The notes under the pieces were generated by a model, which was given only the letters and a program-made list of their open reading frames with translations, did no database searches and was not told where the DNA came from. Source: Triplophysa rosa (taxonomy: Eukaryota > Chordata > Actinopteri > Cypriniformes > Nemacheilidae). Taken from it: DNA of 64,000 nt. Made by a program: the position numbers and the translations under genes. This document shows, piece after piece, positions 1 through 24,100 of the stretch (the stretch's first letter is position 1; the number at the start of each line of letters is the position of its first letter). Location: the NCBI RefSeq assembly GCF_024868665.1, contig NC_079898.1:12188124-12252123 (forward strand). The letters are read 5' to 3'.

Positions 1-250
1 CATCAACCACTTGGCAAAATCAGGTCGAGCGTTTTTCTGCAGCGACATTACAAGAGTATCTTTTTATTGGTTATCAACAGTATGATACAGATCATGTCAA
101 TAACCACTGAAAATGATGAATCTCAGTTTTACCTACATTTCCCCTAACAATATTTCTTCAACAGTGCTGCATGTTTCTTTTACTGTGACTAATCTTTTGT
201 GTTCTCCCTCTTATAAATCTTACATTTATCTGTGTTTCTTTTTTCTTTAG

Positions 251-12329
<12,079 letters not shown>

Positions 12330-13820
12330 AACCTTCTTGCTGTCATATTAGTTCCATCTATCCAAAAACCAAACACGCTCACACCAAATCCATCTCCAAT
12401 AAGACAGTGTCATAAACAAATCATGAGTTAAAGCAAATGCATTCAAGCAATTGGCTGGTGTTTGAGTCGTTGTTCTGGTTGCTTTACAGCCATTAAAGTG
12501 ATAGTTCACCCAAAATTCTGTCATCATTTACTCACCCTCGTGTCGTTTCAAACCTGTATGACTTTTTTTTTCACAGAACACAAATGAAGATATTTTGAAG
12601 AATGATGGTCACCGAACAGCACTGGCCCCTATTCACTTCTATTGTATGGACACAAAACCATTGCATGTAAATGGGGGCCAGTTAACAACATTCTTCAGAA
12701 TGTATTCTTTTGTGTTCTTCAAATAAAGTCATACAGGTTTGAAATGACAAGATGGTGAGTAAATGATGACAGAATATTTATTTTTGGGTGAACTTTCACT
12801 TTAAATATTACTTGAATATTTTGAAGTCAACCAGTTTGCAGATCCAGACCGCTTGGAGAGCTTTTGGTGTGATTTTTTTTCTCTCCCTGCGTTGAATGTC
12901 CTCTTCTTGAATAGATGTTGTCAACTATTTAGCTCACAGGATTAGAATTCAAACCATGTGTATAATTGGTGGTGCTGGCTAATGCATAACAATGTGAACA
13001 TCTTAGCAACCGCTTAACAGCAAATGCTAGATTTTCCTCTTGAAAATATCTCAGATCCAAAAAAATCCTTTAGTATTCGTATATATAATCACTGTCCTAT
13101 GATGCTTAAATGTGCCACGCCAATCTTTTGAATCTGGCCAGGATAGAAAATATAAATGGGGTGAGTTGTTTGATTTTGTGCCAAGGGGGAGAAAAACAAG
13201 TGAATGCTGCTGTAGGGAGAGAAGGACATTAGGAGATATTTAAATTTCACTGTTGTATTTTGCTCAGAGGTGTCAGGTATTAAACGTGGTCTTAAGTTAG
13301 CAATGGTATGCTTTGTTACTACTGTGTTAATAACTTACTAACTGTGTAACATGCTGACTGTTGCTTATAGTCATGTTGAATGTGCTGGCATATCTATAAT
13401 GTGACTCAATTAATTTTAAATAATAAATAATGCCGGTGACTACAGTTCAGATCGTGGTTTGATATTTATTGCGACACGACTGTTAATGCGTCTAGGTTTT
13501 GGGTCTGTGGGTCAAAAGACATTATGAGACTAGCTTGCAAAGCTAAAACTGAAATGGAATGTATTTGCATTAAACTCATACGCAGCAAAAACAAGCTTAC
13601 AGGAAGTTTGCTAAAGAGATATAAAAAAGGTGATAACTAAAACTATTTTGAATAAACACACACTTTCTGGGCCTCCTTATGAAAGAGTTTCTTCTACCAC
13701 AGTAAAGACGCGCACAGCCCTAAACCACATACTAGAAGTCATGAAGACCAGTAACCACCTCCATGCAAAGTGGATTAACTTGGATATATCAGTTGCCTTT
13801 TGGAAATCTTGTTAGTCGAT
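12330..13820 (+). other. dctn1 3' UTR and spacer to the GPCR
   Basis: About 160 bases after the stop codon is an ATTAAA (12492-12497), a possible poly(A) signal that coincides with the edge of a MITE. An AATAAA follows at about 12722 inside that MITE. The rest (12806-13820) is AT-rich with no recognised repeat or exon. The GPCR promoter or 5' UTR must lie in the second half, but no clear motif is visible. Confidence 0.45.
12493..12805. mobile_element. GATAGTTCACCC-type MITE copy
   Basis: It opens TTAAAGTGATAGTTCACCC and closes GGGTGAACTTTCACTTTAA, an inverted pair with TTAA at both ends. The interior shares TCATCATTTACTCACCC, AGATATTTTGAAGAATG and GAGTAAATGATGACAGAAT with the other copies. 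It probably lies in the dctn1 3' flank, where it may supply poly(A) signals. Confidence 0.8.
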
Positions 13821-14729
13821 ATGATTCTGGATCTTACGGATACCACAAAAATATTGGATAATAATAACACAGCTCTCAACAATGGCACCGTCAATGTAAG
13901 CAGCATCTCACAGATCATCCGATGGATCTCTTTTGCTATCGGGCTTCCTGCCATTGGGTTTTCTATATACCTCATGAGCATGCAGGCAAAGACTGGGAAA
14001 GCTGGTCCTGTCTACCTCATCAGTCTTCTTGCATCCGACATCCTCAACATCTTTGGACGGCCAAAAGAATCAACGAATGATGCCGAGCATGCAGTTACGA
14101 TGAATACAGACATATCCTCTCTGATATTTTACTTTGGTATCATTTCCAACATTGTGTTCATGGTTTGCATCGCTCAGGAGCGGTATCTGTTGGTCACCTG
14201 TCCTCAATATAATGCTTTCTGCATGAAGCTTAAGCAGTCGAGCATGATTTCGTTGGCTGTTTGGGCGGCTCCGTTTGCGATACTCTTCCTAGCCTACCAA
14301 AAATATTTCCTCCTGTTCTCCATAGCTCTTCTTCTCCCACTTCCACTCCTGGTGTTCTTCTGTTTGGATTCATTCAGAGCTTTATGGTGTATGAAACGAC
14401 CAGTGGCTGTGACTAACAGGAAAAAGATTTTGGCTATGCAGGCTGTCATCTTGAGCAATTACAGTATCATTTACTTGCCCTTTGTGCTGAATATATTGCT
14501 GAAGACGTTGTCTTTAAGCTCGTACGTATACTACCTGGGACTTATTGCTGATCTACTCTTGTATCTTGGACCACTTGTGGATCCGTTTCTCTCGTTCTTT
14601 CTTACAAATGGAGTCAGGGACATTTTAAGGGCGTTCCCCTGCTGTGCAAGAAGAAACGTGCAGCAGGACACAGACGCTGTGGACACAGAGACGGTGGAAA
14701 CTGTGTCCGGGTCCTTAACTCGACTCTGA
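13821..14729 (+). CDS. Divergent class A G protein-coupled receptor, single coding exon
   Basis: The product is a 302-residue seven-helix receptor starting at ATG 13821; the open frame reaches about 21 bases further up but has no ATG there. The short N-terminus carries three N-glycosylation sequons (NNT, NGT, NVS). Helix 3 ends in ERY, the E/DRY G-protein switch, and helix 7 has DPFLSFF in place of NPxxY. Helix 6 keeps the proline (SIIYLP) but lacks CWxP, helix 2 has ASD instead of LAxAD, helix 1 lacks the usual GN, and the second extracellular loop is very short without an obvious cysteine. The C-tail has a cysteine pair (PCCARR) suited to palmitoylation and many Thr/Ser. It resembles fish orphan receptors near the proton-sensing/P2Y-like groups, but I cannot name it or its ligand. 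It lies between dctn1 and desi2, tail to tail with the latter. Confidence 0.85.
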   Translation: MILDLTDTTKILDNNNTALNNGTVNVSSISQIIRWISFAIGLPAIGFSIYLMSMQAKTGKAGPVYLISLLASDILNIFGRPKESTNDAEHAVTMNTDISSLIFYFGIISNIVFMVCIAQERYLLVTCPQYNAFCMKLKQSSMISLAVWAAPFAILFLAYQKYFLLFSIALLLPLPLLVFFCLDSFRALWCMKRPVAVTNRKKILAMQAVILSNYSIIYLPFVLNILLKTLSLSSYVYYLGLIADLLLYLGPLVDPFLSFFLTNGVRDILRAFPCCARRNVQQDTDAVDTETVETVSGSLTRL

Positions 14730-15829
14730 ATGCTGTGACGAGACGATTTAAATTGAACTCACAATTGGTACTTATTGGTGTGTAAATTCATATTCTAGGT
14801 TGTTGTTTGTATTTTACATCGTAAGTTAGCGTTTATTTGTGCAATTGACCAAAGACCTTGTTCAACTTACCTCAAAACAATTCACGAGGTCACCAAGCAA
14901 ACAATTCAAACTTATTTGTTTTTACTTGGTTATCATGTAAACCTAAATGATGTTGGACACACCGTTGATTTTTATTCCAACAGCGGATTTATTGCTCGAT
15001 TTAAAATGGTAGACTTTTGGACCTAATGCAAATATCTGTCATATAAAAGAGATGTGTGATATACTCCTCAGCTCTAATGTTGATAAAAATAACACTCGAA
15101 AGCTTTCACTCAATTTCCCGGATAAATGTTTCTCTACAGCACAAAAACTTGTATTATTACTTTTAATAATCATAAAATGGAATACAAATGTCATTTGAAA
15201 TACATAGAAGACCTCTAAAAACTAAAAAGGTGTAAAACATCTGAGGAAGGTTTGTAGGATTTGGCATCTGCGGCTCAAAGCAGACCAAAACAGGCAGAGA
15301 ACTGTAGAGAAAGAGTGCAGAGCTCTCCGAGCACGTAGCGGTAAAAATATTCAGGCACGGCCACTAAAGTGTGGGATGTGTGTCATTACAAAAGTATGGA
15401 GATTTGGCTTTTGTAATCAGCACACGCAACACATTCACACATGGATTGGAACACAAGAAATCTGTAAACAAACGTCGTCGATAAAAACATCTCATATTCA
15501 CTGACGCTTTCTGTAGGAATGCGGGGGGGAGGCTAGCGAGCATGTCCAGTGTAAAACAAAAAGTTAAAATTAAAAAAATGGTGAATCAACAAAACATTGT
15601 TCAAAATGTTTTCAAGTCCTGAGTTTTTAAAACAAAGGCCAAAAAATCCAAAACATAGATGAACCCATGCCAGGTTTTACAGTAAACAAGTGTTGATAGT
15701 TTCCACTGGCTCATAAAGATCTGCTATTCCGCTGGTGAATTGCTAGTCTCTCAGGAAAGGGGGTATGGGGTTCTATTGGCAGCAGATGCTGTGGTCCAGC
15801 TCTAAACAGAAATGTCAAGGCATCGGGGT
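14730..15829. other. Convergent 3' UTR region of the GPCR and desi2
   Basis: The two genes converge here. On the minus strand, AATAAA occurs at 14971-14976 and 14988-14993, which would give desi2 a 3' UTR of about 0.85 kb. No plus-strand AATAAA was seen directly after the GPCR stop, so its 3' end is undefined and may overlap desi2. No exon or known repeat is visible. Confidence 0.5.
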
Positions 15830-18800
15830 TCATCGGCGTGGTTGGTGTCGGGTTGGTCTGGGAGCGGGCGCCACGGCGCACGAAGGCGTTGAGGCAGAGG
15901 CTGCAGCATCCTCTGCCTCTTCCAGGTCGCCCTGGAGCTCTTGACTAACACTGGACTGCAGGGCTGCTGGGGTCAACCATTCCTTTGGCAGACAGCTCTG
16001 CAGGAAGGGCACGCAAGAGCTGAAGTAGGCCAGCCTGTTCACCCAGCGCGGGATCTCGCGGCCACAGAGAATCTGACACAGACAGAGAAAATGTGAGATT
16101 TTGTATTTTTTTCAAACCAGTGAGGATGCCCAACATGCTTCTTTAACTTGACCTTACCTCTGATAGTGCTGAGGAGAAGTGATTGCAATTCTTGTGCATG
16201 AGGTGGTAGGCGTTACCCTTATACTCCTTCCCCATTTCCTCAACAATTCTCTCCACATCCTCTTCTGTGAAGTCTGTACTGCCTAAAACAATGGCCTCTC
16301 TGACAAGGCAGGTGTAGTGTAAGAGTTGTGAATTGTTACTGAGTCATGTCTGTACCGTCACATCTCATGCCAATGATAAGACTCACTTGAATTTGAATGT
16401 CTCTCCGAGTTCAGTTGCATCACCAGGTGTTATCTCAAATATACCTGAAAAAGGATAAGGATGTCCTCCATAGGCAAACTCTGAAATGAAATTGGAATAA
16501 ACAATTGAGATGGCAACTGGTGTAAAATATAGACTGGAAATAGTATAAAGCACATATAAACTACAGTACATAATGAAATAAATATAACCTGTTGGATATA
16601 ACCTTTGGAGTAAACTGCATAAAATTTCTGCATCTTTTCTTGTTGCATAAACAAGTCAATGACAGTCATATATGTTATCCAACACATCTTTCTGTGCTTC
16701 AGTCTTGCAAGTTTTGGATTTCTACAGAATGTTTTCGTGACTCATTTCTGTGTCTGACTCATAGCACAAGTCTTACCTCTGCCATAGATCTCAATTCCTG
16801 AGTGAAAGACTCCGATTCCCAGAGAAGTGGTGAACTCATTGATCCAGTACTAGCAGGAAACAAAACATAAGTTTGAGTGTCATGCAGTGAAAGGATAGTT
16901 TCAAGGACAACTGTGTTGCAGTTCACAAATTGAAACAGTAGTGAAACAGTCTTGTGACAGACCCCATGCTTATTCATGGGACTGAAATTGAAGTTACGTA
17001 GAAGTACAGTCATAACAAACAGAATTATCTGTTTTCTGATCTAAATACGGAACGAGTGCAGATTCTGTACGGCTTATTTCTCATTTCTTTTGCATTAACT
17101 GTTGCTATTTAAAGAGCGACTAAGAGCATGATGCAAAGACAACAAAATCCTCTGAATTTGAACGGGATTACATGCATCACCACAACCATTAGAAACAAAT
17201 AAAGATGTGCTCTTTCAAAAACAACTGTGAAGATGCAAATAAATAAAGCAACGCATATGTTTTCAAGCCAGTTAGTTGTAAACACTGTTGATGAAGTGGA
17301 CACTACTGTGTGTTTTTTATGCAAATGACTGCATCTTTATCAATCTAAATTTTGGACATGCATACATTTTAAATACATGCACTGCAGAGCAATTTGAGCA
17401 AATGTTCCAATAAGCTGATTCAGACTGTTACATTCAAAATAATAATTTGGGATGTGCGCAGACATTGTGACTCAAGGGTTGAAAAAACCTGTGCTCACAC
17501 CCAATTGTCCTGTTAACCAATCTCTTACAGGAAGTCTGACGGCTGTCTTGACTCGATTGAGTCACCAAAGAAAAAATATCAGTGAGTCAGCTGGTTTCTA
17601 GAGGTAAATTTATGTTGTCTGTCAGTAAGCTTATTACACAAAATGAACTGCACTCATTGTACTGTCATACACTGTAGGGTTGTGCGAGACTAATCGACTA
17701 GTCGTTTAATTGGTAAGATCCTACTAGTCGACATTGAAAACAACAGTCGATTACACAAAAAAAATCCAGAAAATTTTACAATTTAAGTGACTTTCATTTG
17801 ACTGTTTCATTTAAAACCTTTTAAATTACATACTAAAACAATATGTTAGAAAAAAATATTATTAATAGTCTTTAAAAGTGTATCAAGAATGAAATTAATT
17901 TTAGGTCAGATCTAGCATGCGTTTCTTTTGTGCCAATTGCAGGGGTAGGGTAGGGTAGGTTTTACGCAAATGATGTCATATCAAAGCATAATAATAATTT
18001 CACTGGAGCCATGCGTAACCATAGCCTACTGTATTGGGTTCTTATTGCCGTGATGCGGAAAATGCGGACGGAAGCGCGGAATGAAGGCATAAAACGAAAA
18101 GTAGATAATGGTCTAAAGCTACATACAGTTATGTTAACAATTACTAAATGATACATTTCAATATTTTAATATTTAAAATGCTTGAAAGACGGATTTAATT
18201 TATTTGATGGCAGAATGAGCTGTATGAATGCATCTTGCGAAATAAAACGGAGATGAGAATGTCTCAGCTTCTAGATTCACAGAACTTTGAAATTTCTTTG
18301 ATTATATTTTTTATCACAAAAAAGCGCTTGAATAAACATGATCGCTTAGTTACATGTGTGCCCTTTCAGAGTTTTCGCAGATTCCTCAGACGGAGTTATT
18401 GTTCACCAACATTGAGCCGACTTTAATCCGAGCATAATGCTTGCATTTCCTCAACAAGAACATGTAAAATAATATCAACATCATAATCACACGAGTGTTT
18501 AGCCTATGTATGTTCTATAAATTTGGGCAGTATGCTTTATTAGCGGCTTTTTCATTCGCTCTGCGCGAGATCAAATGCGTTCTGTAGCTCGTTCTGTATA
18601 CTTTTTGTCCGTTGCTTTCTATTTGCTTTTTTACACACATTGCTTTGCTTTTTTAAATAATAAAAACATGATATAATGTAGGCGATCTTGTTTGTTTATA
18701 GGCTAGAGGCCTACCCTAATTATAACTTAGGCTACTTAAATTGCGACATAATTTAAAAAGTAATGTTTTTTTCATTCAACATCATTTAAATAAACAAATA

Positions 18801-21348
18801 ATGAAACATTTGTTTTTAAGCTTTTAATTAATTGTTGTTAAATATTTTAAGTTTCATGATTTCAGTGTAATAGACACACTTTTACTAAAACTTAATTTAA
18901 TTTGATTACAAAATTTTTATTGAACTTTTAGAGTCCGAAAAAACAGACTTAAAGGAAAAAATAAAATGGATTTTGCAGAGGCTACATATTTTAAGCCCAG
19001 GCACAGACCAGCCAAAGCAAACAAATGCTCATCGCGTCACTTCTTGCAGCCGCTAAAATGATCCAGTAAGGGTTGGCACATCGGAGAGCCTTGGCGTATC
19101 AGCAAATGCAGAAATATTAATGATCATAACGTAAGGAAAGTGGAACACATATGCCTGTTTTAGCTACATTAAATATTGGATATGAACAGTTTGGTTAATA
19201 GCCTACATTCTTTAGTCTTTAAAATGTATTACATAGGCCCTACGCAAAGTTTTTGGACCGCCTTCTGGGCCATTCTTGGTTTAGACTAGTCGACTACACG
19301 GTTACAAAACATTCGATTAAACGACTGTCAAATTAGTCGTAGCGCACATCCCTAATACACTGTTGTATTAGTAATTGATAGTAGCCTAGCCAGAATGGAG
19401 CCAATGCCCCATGTGTAATCACTTCCTGTTGTGCTGAATCTTAACATGCTTCCGTTCATAAATAATAAAGAATATTTTTTTTACATATGTCAAGGGATGA
19501 CAGAAATTGAGCAAGTAGACAGTTATCCAACCCCTCCTTCTTGAGGGTTGAGAGATAAGATACTTATCTCTTTGTCCTCAATTGCTTCAAAGCTTATTAA
19601 ACATACCCTTCATCGCAGGGATTACTCTCTTTCTGCTTTAACACCTCAGCAATTTGAGATTTTCGCATGCCAACAGAGCTGTGATTAGTAAATAAAATCT
19701 ACAAATTTAGACATGAACTGAGGGGGAAGATCTGACAATGATATATTCCCATGGGATTATCCCTCTCATTGGGATAAAATGAATAAAAGACAAGATCAGG
19801 ACACTAATGTCTAAAGACACTTTACATGTTTCACAATAAATTAGCCTTTACAGTAAAAATTATTTAATTAAAAAAACAAGATTTTGATGAACTAAGATGA
19901 ATTCCTGTTTCGGATACAATACAGCAGCTGTTTACCTAAAACCAATGCGGTTTACTGTATTAACGATGCAGTTAACTTGACATACAATTCTTATCTAAAA
20001 CTAAGATCATTTGTCATCTTAAAAAACCCGGAGCAGCTCAAATATACTTTTCATCTTTTAAGAGGACCGAAGCTGAAAATAGCCCAACGCTGTACTCTCA
20101 GCAAAGAGGCCTAAGGAAAGTATACATTTTCACGACCCTGTTTCAGTCAATGAGACACATGAGACGGACTAAATCTTTAAGGGTGGACTCTTCGGGTTAC
20201 TCGGTCATCAATGACACTTAGAAGGAACACAGTCAATTTTTCACAGTTGCTGTAACCTTCCCCCCACTCACGGTCATCCATCAGCCCACAGGGTGCTATA
20301 ACCACACAACTGTGAAAACAAATTTAACTATGCACATTTGGTGTAAAATAATTGTATTTATGGTGTGTGAATAGGTACTGCCAAACACAAAGCGGCTCAC
20401 AGACTTTTTTAGTGGTTAAGGTATCTAAAGAATGTTGGACTGAGTTTAAAGAGATACTTTGTCACAAAAATGAAAATTCAGAATACAAACGATGATATTT
20501 TGAAGAACATTGGTACCAAACAACATCAGTCCCCATTGACTTCCATTGTCTGGACACAAAACCGCTAAGACATTTATTAAAACACCACAGAAACAGAGAA
20601 GTCACACAAGTTCTGACACGAGGATGAATAAATGGTAACATAATTTTTGATAAGCCTCTTTGATGAGTCGTTTACTAGTTCACACATAATGATTGACGAG
20701 CGCTGATCGCACGCTGTTTCACCCCCGATCACCTATCGGCGAGCTCAACGACTTGCAAATCGGGCTTAAAATCATGTAGTGTGGATTTGGCATAAAGTTG
20801 TGTAATGTGAACTTGGCTTAAGTCTCGATTTACGCATTTTACCTATGCTCACCAACAATTCAAAACAGCTGTTTAAGCCAAGATCCTACAGGTGCAGTCT
20901 GACAGTTGAATGAACTGGGTCGCAGCTTACAGGCAGCTGATGTAAATACGTATACATAAGGCACAATATACACTTCGAGGACTTGATGAGTAAAACTTTG
21001 TCAAAAAATAAAGACTGGAATCTGTATAATAAGCTGCAAAAGCATCCACACGAAATACAAATCCCCTAACTATTTGTTCTGCACGCTTTCAGTTTTATTT
21101 TTCAACACTGCAAACTGACAACTTTGAAAAGTCTCAAAACCTAGTGGACCGATTGAAAGCCCAAACGCATCTATGACGGCCACAATGCTGCCTAGGTAGG
21201 GCGCTCGAAAGATTACGAGACTCGGTTTATGAATGTTCAAACTAACAGCACACACCCGTCACACAAACGAGTGATGTACATGTGAGAGTTACTATTTAAA
21301 GTCACATACCATATCATAGACGTTCAGAATAACCGGCTCGTTTGCCAT
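15830..21348 (-). CDS. desi2: Desumoylating isopeptidase 2 (PPPDE1), five coding exons
   Basis: The product is a 196-residue PPPDE-fold cysteine protease, described as a SUMO/ubiquitin isopeptidase and later a palmitoyl thioesterase, cytoplasmic in mammals. Coding exons, 5' to 3' on the minus strand, are 21348-21310, 16849-16777, 16480-16387, 16299-16158 and 16072-15830, with phases adding to 591 bases. The catalytic pair is visible: His29 in GVFHSGIE and Cys107 in HKNCNHFSS. The family signature [17 protein letters not shown] and the tail [14 protein letters not shown] are near-identical to the human protein (194 residues). The first exon encodes only [13 protein letters not shown] and is separated by a 4.5-kb intron carrying a hAT-like element. 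Only the C-terminal tail ([18 protein letters not shown]) diverges. The start is the first ATG, in a CpG-rich region. Confidence 0.96.
17675..19354. mobile_element. 1.68-kb non-autonomous hAT-like element with exact 8-bp duplication
   Basis: It starts TAGGGTTGTGCGAGACTAAT and ends with the inverse-type AGTCGTAGCGCACATCCCTA. The 8-bp flanks are identical: ATACACTG at 17667-17674 and 19355-19362. Subterminal inverted motifs (GACTAGTCG, AGTCGTTTAAT / ATTAAACGACT) strengthen the call. No transposase ORF above about 70 codons exists inside, so it could only move with enzyme supplied from elsewhere. Confidence 0.85.
20446..20650. mobile_element. Degenerate GATAGTTCACCC-type MITE
   Basis: TTTAAAGAGATACTTTGTCACAAAAATGAAAATTC, then GATATTTTGAAGAACATTGGTACC and CCCCATTGACTTCC, match the family order. 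The right end is decayed. It lies in desi2 intron 1. Confidence 0.6.
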
Positions 21349-21780
21349 CACACGGATGTCTGTGTTCTCTTTCAGTTCAGCTGCCCTCCTGCTTTCCCCT
21401 CTCGTGTAACGTTACCTCAGCGCCGTGCTTGTCTTTCCCCAGAAAGCACCTTCGATGTGTCGTCTTAAACTTGGCTGGTTTGTAACGGTTTAGAGACATC
21501 TAAGAGCTGCTCCTGAAGCGTTTCTTCATGGATGAATTTGTCAGGCCACTTTTCCTCCAGCTACAGGGAGTAGCGATGGTGCTAGGCTAGCTGCCGTTTA
21601 GCTTCATGACCAGCGGAAACAAAAACGAACGGTTCACGAGGATAAATAAAGAACGCGCGTGAGGATTCGGCCATTCAGAGGACGAAGTGAAATTTCGCTT
21701 AAACGGAAACGAAAGCAGACGTGTCAGATGAAGGGAACCCGTTATAGCACCCGAGATAAGAGCAGCCTCCCCCGTTTTGT
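21349..21780 (-). promoter_or_regulatory. desi2: desi2 5' UTR and CpG-rich promoter region
   Basis: Immediately upstream of the desi2 ATG the sequence becomes CpG-rich compared with the AT-rich flanks (for example CGTGCTTG, GCGCGTGAGG, ACGAAGTG, CCGTTTAGC). No TATA box is obvious. This fits a broad CpG-type promoter. The transcription start cannot be set from sequence alone. Confidence 0.5.
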
Positions 21781-22074
21781 GTATCTATCTGACGATACTA
21801 GTGCGGGTGAACTGTGTGCGCGTGTCTGATGATGCCCAACCTCACAGCAGCATATTACTGCCACTCCAATGCTTCAGAGAACAAAAACACCTTCAACTCT
21901 CTACACATCTAAACTTTATTGTCAGATCGGTATTCATATGTGGATGTATGCTTTGTGTGAAGAGAAATGTTAACAATGAATCATTTAGGGATTTAAAAAA
22001 TGTAAAAAATACAGACTAATATAAAAAATGTATAGACAACATTAATTTCGTAAACGGAGAGTTAAACAAACAAA

Positions 22075-22270
22075 AAAATGTTGTCATTTATTCATACTCA
22101 TGTCAAACAAAACCTGTAGATATTTTGAGAAATGTCTCGGTTTTGTGTTTGTACACTGGCAGTTCTCCAAAATATCTTCTTTTGTGTTTTACAGAAGAAA
22201 GATCAAACCGGTTTGTAATGACATAAGTTTGAGTAAATCATTTTCATTTTTGGTAAGCTATTCCTTTTAC
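22075..22270. mobile_element. Decayed GATAGTTCACCC-type MITE
   Basis: Order of shared words: TTGTCATTTATTCATACTCATG, AGATATTTTGAGAAATG, CAAAATATCTTCTTTTGTG, ACAGAAGAAAG and TGAGTAAATCATTTTCATTTTTGG. The left terminus is lost and the right end is mutated (AAGCTATTCCTTTTA). A 131-codon frame runs through it by chance. Confidence 0.65.
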
Positions 22271-24100
22271 ACAAAAAAGAGCATACACATAGTGGATGTA
22301 TTTACGTTTGTCGAAAAAGAAAATGCATTGGTTGTGCATGAAAATTGTGAGAACAAAATGGCAATATTTAAAACTTTTACTAAAAATGAAAATTCTCAGT
22401 CATGTGATGGAGGTAAGAAACAAAACATGGGCAAGTGCTTGTCATGGCTGGGACATGTTTGGACAGCAAATGCAGCACAACAATCACAAAAATAGAATCA
22501 TTTAAATCACATCTGATTGCATAGAGCTATAAGGTTTGACGAGGAGTACAAATCTCTGAAAACTTCAAACCACACTGTAAAGTTGGCATCAACGCTGACC
22601 ATAAATTTCTCTCTCAAAACAAACAAAAAACTCAAAAAACAGTATATACTGTATTTGTCCATAGCAAATACACCTTCCCATAGATTGTAAGCCTTTTAAA
22701 AGATAGGACATGTGTGGCTGTTTTTATCTTTTTACACTTAAATTTGTCATTTTACTTGTGTCAAACTCACATAGGCTATCGATGTCTAGGTGACATGCTG
22801 TTTTTTATTTTCATCACACAGCCACTCTCTGCTATGAGACGTGTGAACTTATGACTATCACCAGTTCACTCACATGTTTTGCTTGGAGAAAAACTGATCT
22901 ACCACCCTGTTTTTTAAAGAAAAAGAAGAAAGTCCTCAGAAAATGCTCCCTGATTCAATAACAGCATGTTTAAATCTAATCTAAATACTAAGCACTGACA
23001 TAAGTTCACATTGCAAGCAACTTATTGCCAAAATACAATTGAAAACACAGTTCAGTACACTCACAAAATGGATCCTCACTGTTATCTGCAGCAGATGGTT
23101 TCTGTTCTTCCTGTGTAGCTTCACCTCATATTAATGCTCCTATCTTCATAGTCTATTTAGAAATATACAGCCAACCAATTTTCTTATTCTACATTAGGTA
23201 CCTGATGTACTTGCCATACAGTACATAAGATTTCTGATCTTCAGGTCATCGCAATATACAGCTAATCAGCATTACATTACATTTATGCATTTGGTAGGTA
23301 TTCAGTCTTTTACATCTCCTGTGCAGAAAATTAAGCCAATCACCAACAAGACAGCATCAGAAATTGTATAATAACCCTCAGCTGGCACAAGCAATTCTCC
23401 AGAGTCCACTACTTTTACATCATCATGAGTGAGGCCTTTGTCAGACAGGACTAAAGCTTGGTGATGAGAACATGTCTCCTAGATTTAAGACAATTGACTT
23501 CCTGTCAGCAGGCATAGTGATGCTGTTGCCATATGGTGTCTCTGGGATAAAATACAAATTGACTAGAAATAACAGACCATCCATGGCAAGACAAAGACCT
23601 TATATGTGAAAACAAATTATATTCATGTTTATCACGACGTGCCTCTGAAAGTCTGAAATAAATGATCACCGTGAACCAGCTTGTTTTCGACTACAGGTGT
23701 CGCTGTTTTCTAACTTAAATTAAATACCAACAAACAGAAATTATTTATTTGGGGTTGAGAATAGTAAGCAGTCAGTCTAAGCAGCTTTAGAAACATATCT
23801 GGAGTGTGGTCGTTCATATTTATTTGTTTTAAGTAAATTTTGTGAATTTTGAGGCGTATGTAAAAGTCTTGATAGAATAGCCAATAAGCAAAGCTGAGCT
23901 GTAACCTGGAATAGTGAATGCCAAAACCAAATAATAAATAAAATACAACATTTACTAGATTACTAGATTTGTACAATTAAATTTTCAAATAATAAAAAAC
24001 GCTTATATTTATTCATAGAAAACATGTATTCAGATAGTGGATTATTATACTTTACAAACAGATGAAAATGTCAATGGGGTATGCAGTATATGCGGTGCAT

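Larger units (their letters stand above)
16850..21309 (-). other. desi2: desi2 intron 1
   Basis: This 4.46-kb intron holds the hAT-like element at 17675-19354 and a decayed MITE at about 20446-20650. The rest is AT-rich and shows no other exon: the donor after ATG 21310 joins in frame to the acceptor at 16849. Positions 16850-17666 and 19363-20440 contain nothing I recognise. Confidence 0.7.

Noticed and set aside
13800..13820. Seven extra N-terminal residues of the GPCR
   Set aside because: The codon at 13800 is TTG; the first ATG is 13821.
22100..22495. 131-codon plus-strand frame
   Set aside because: It runs through a decayed MITE into AT-rich DNA, with no splice or homology support.
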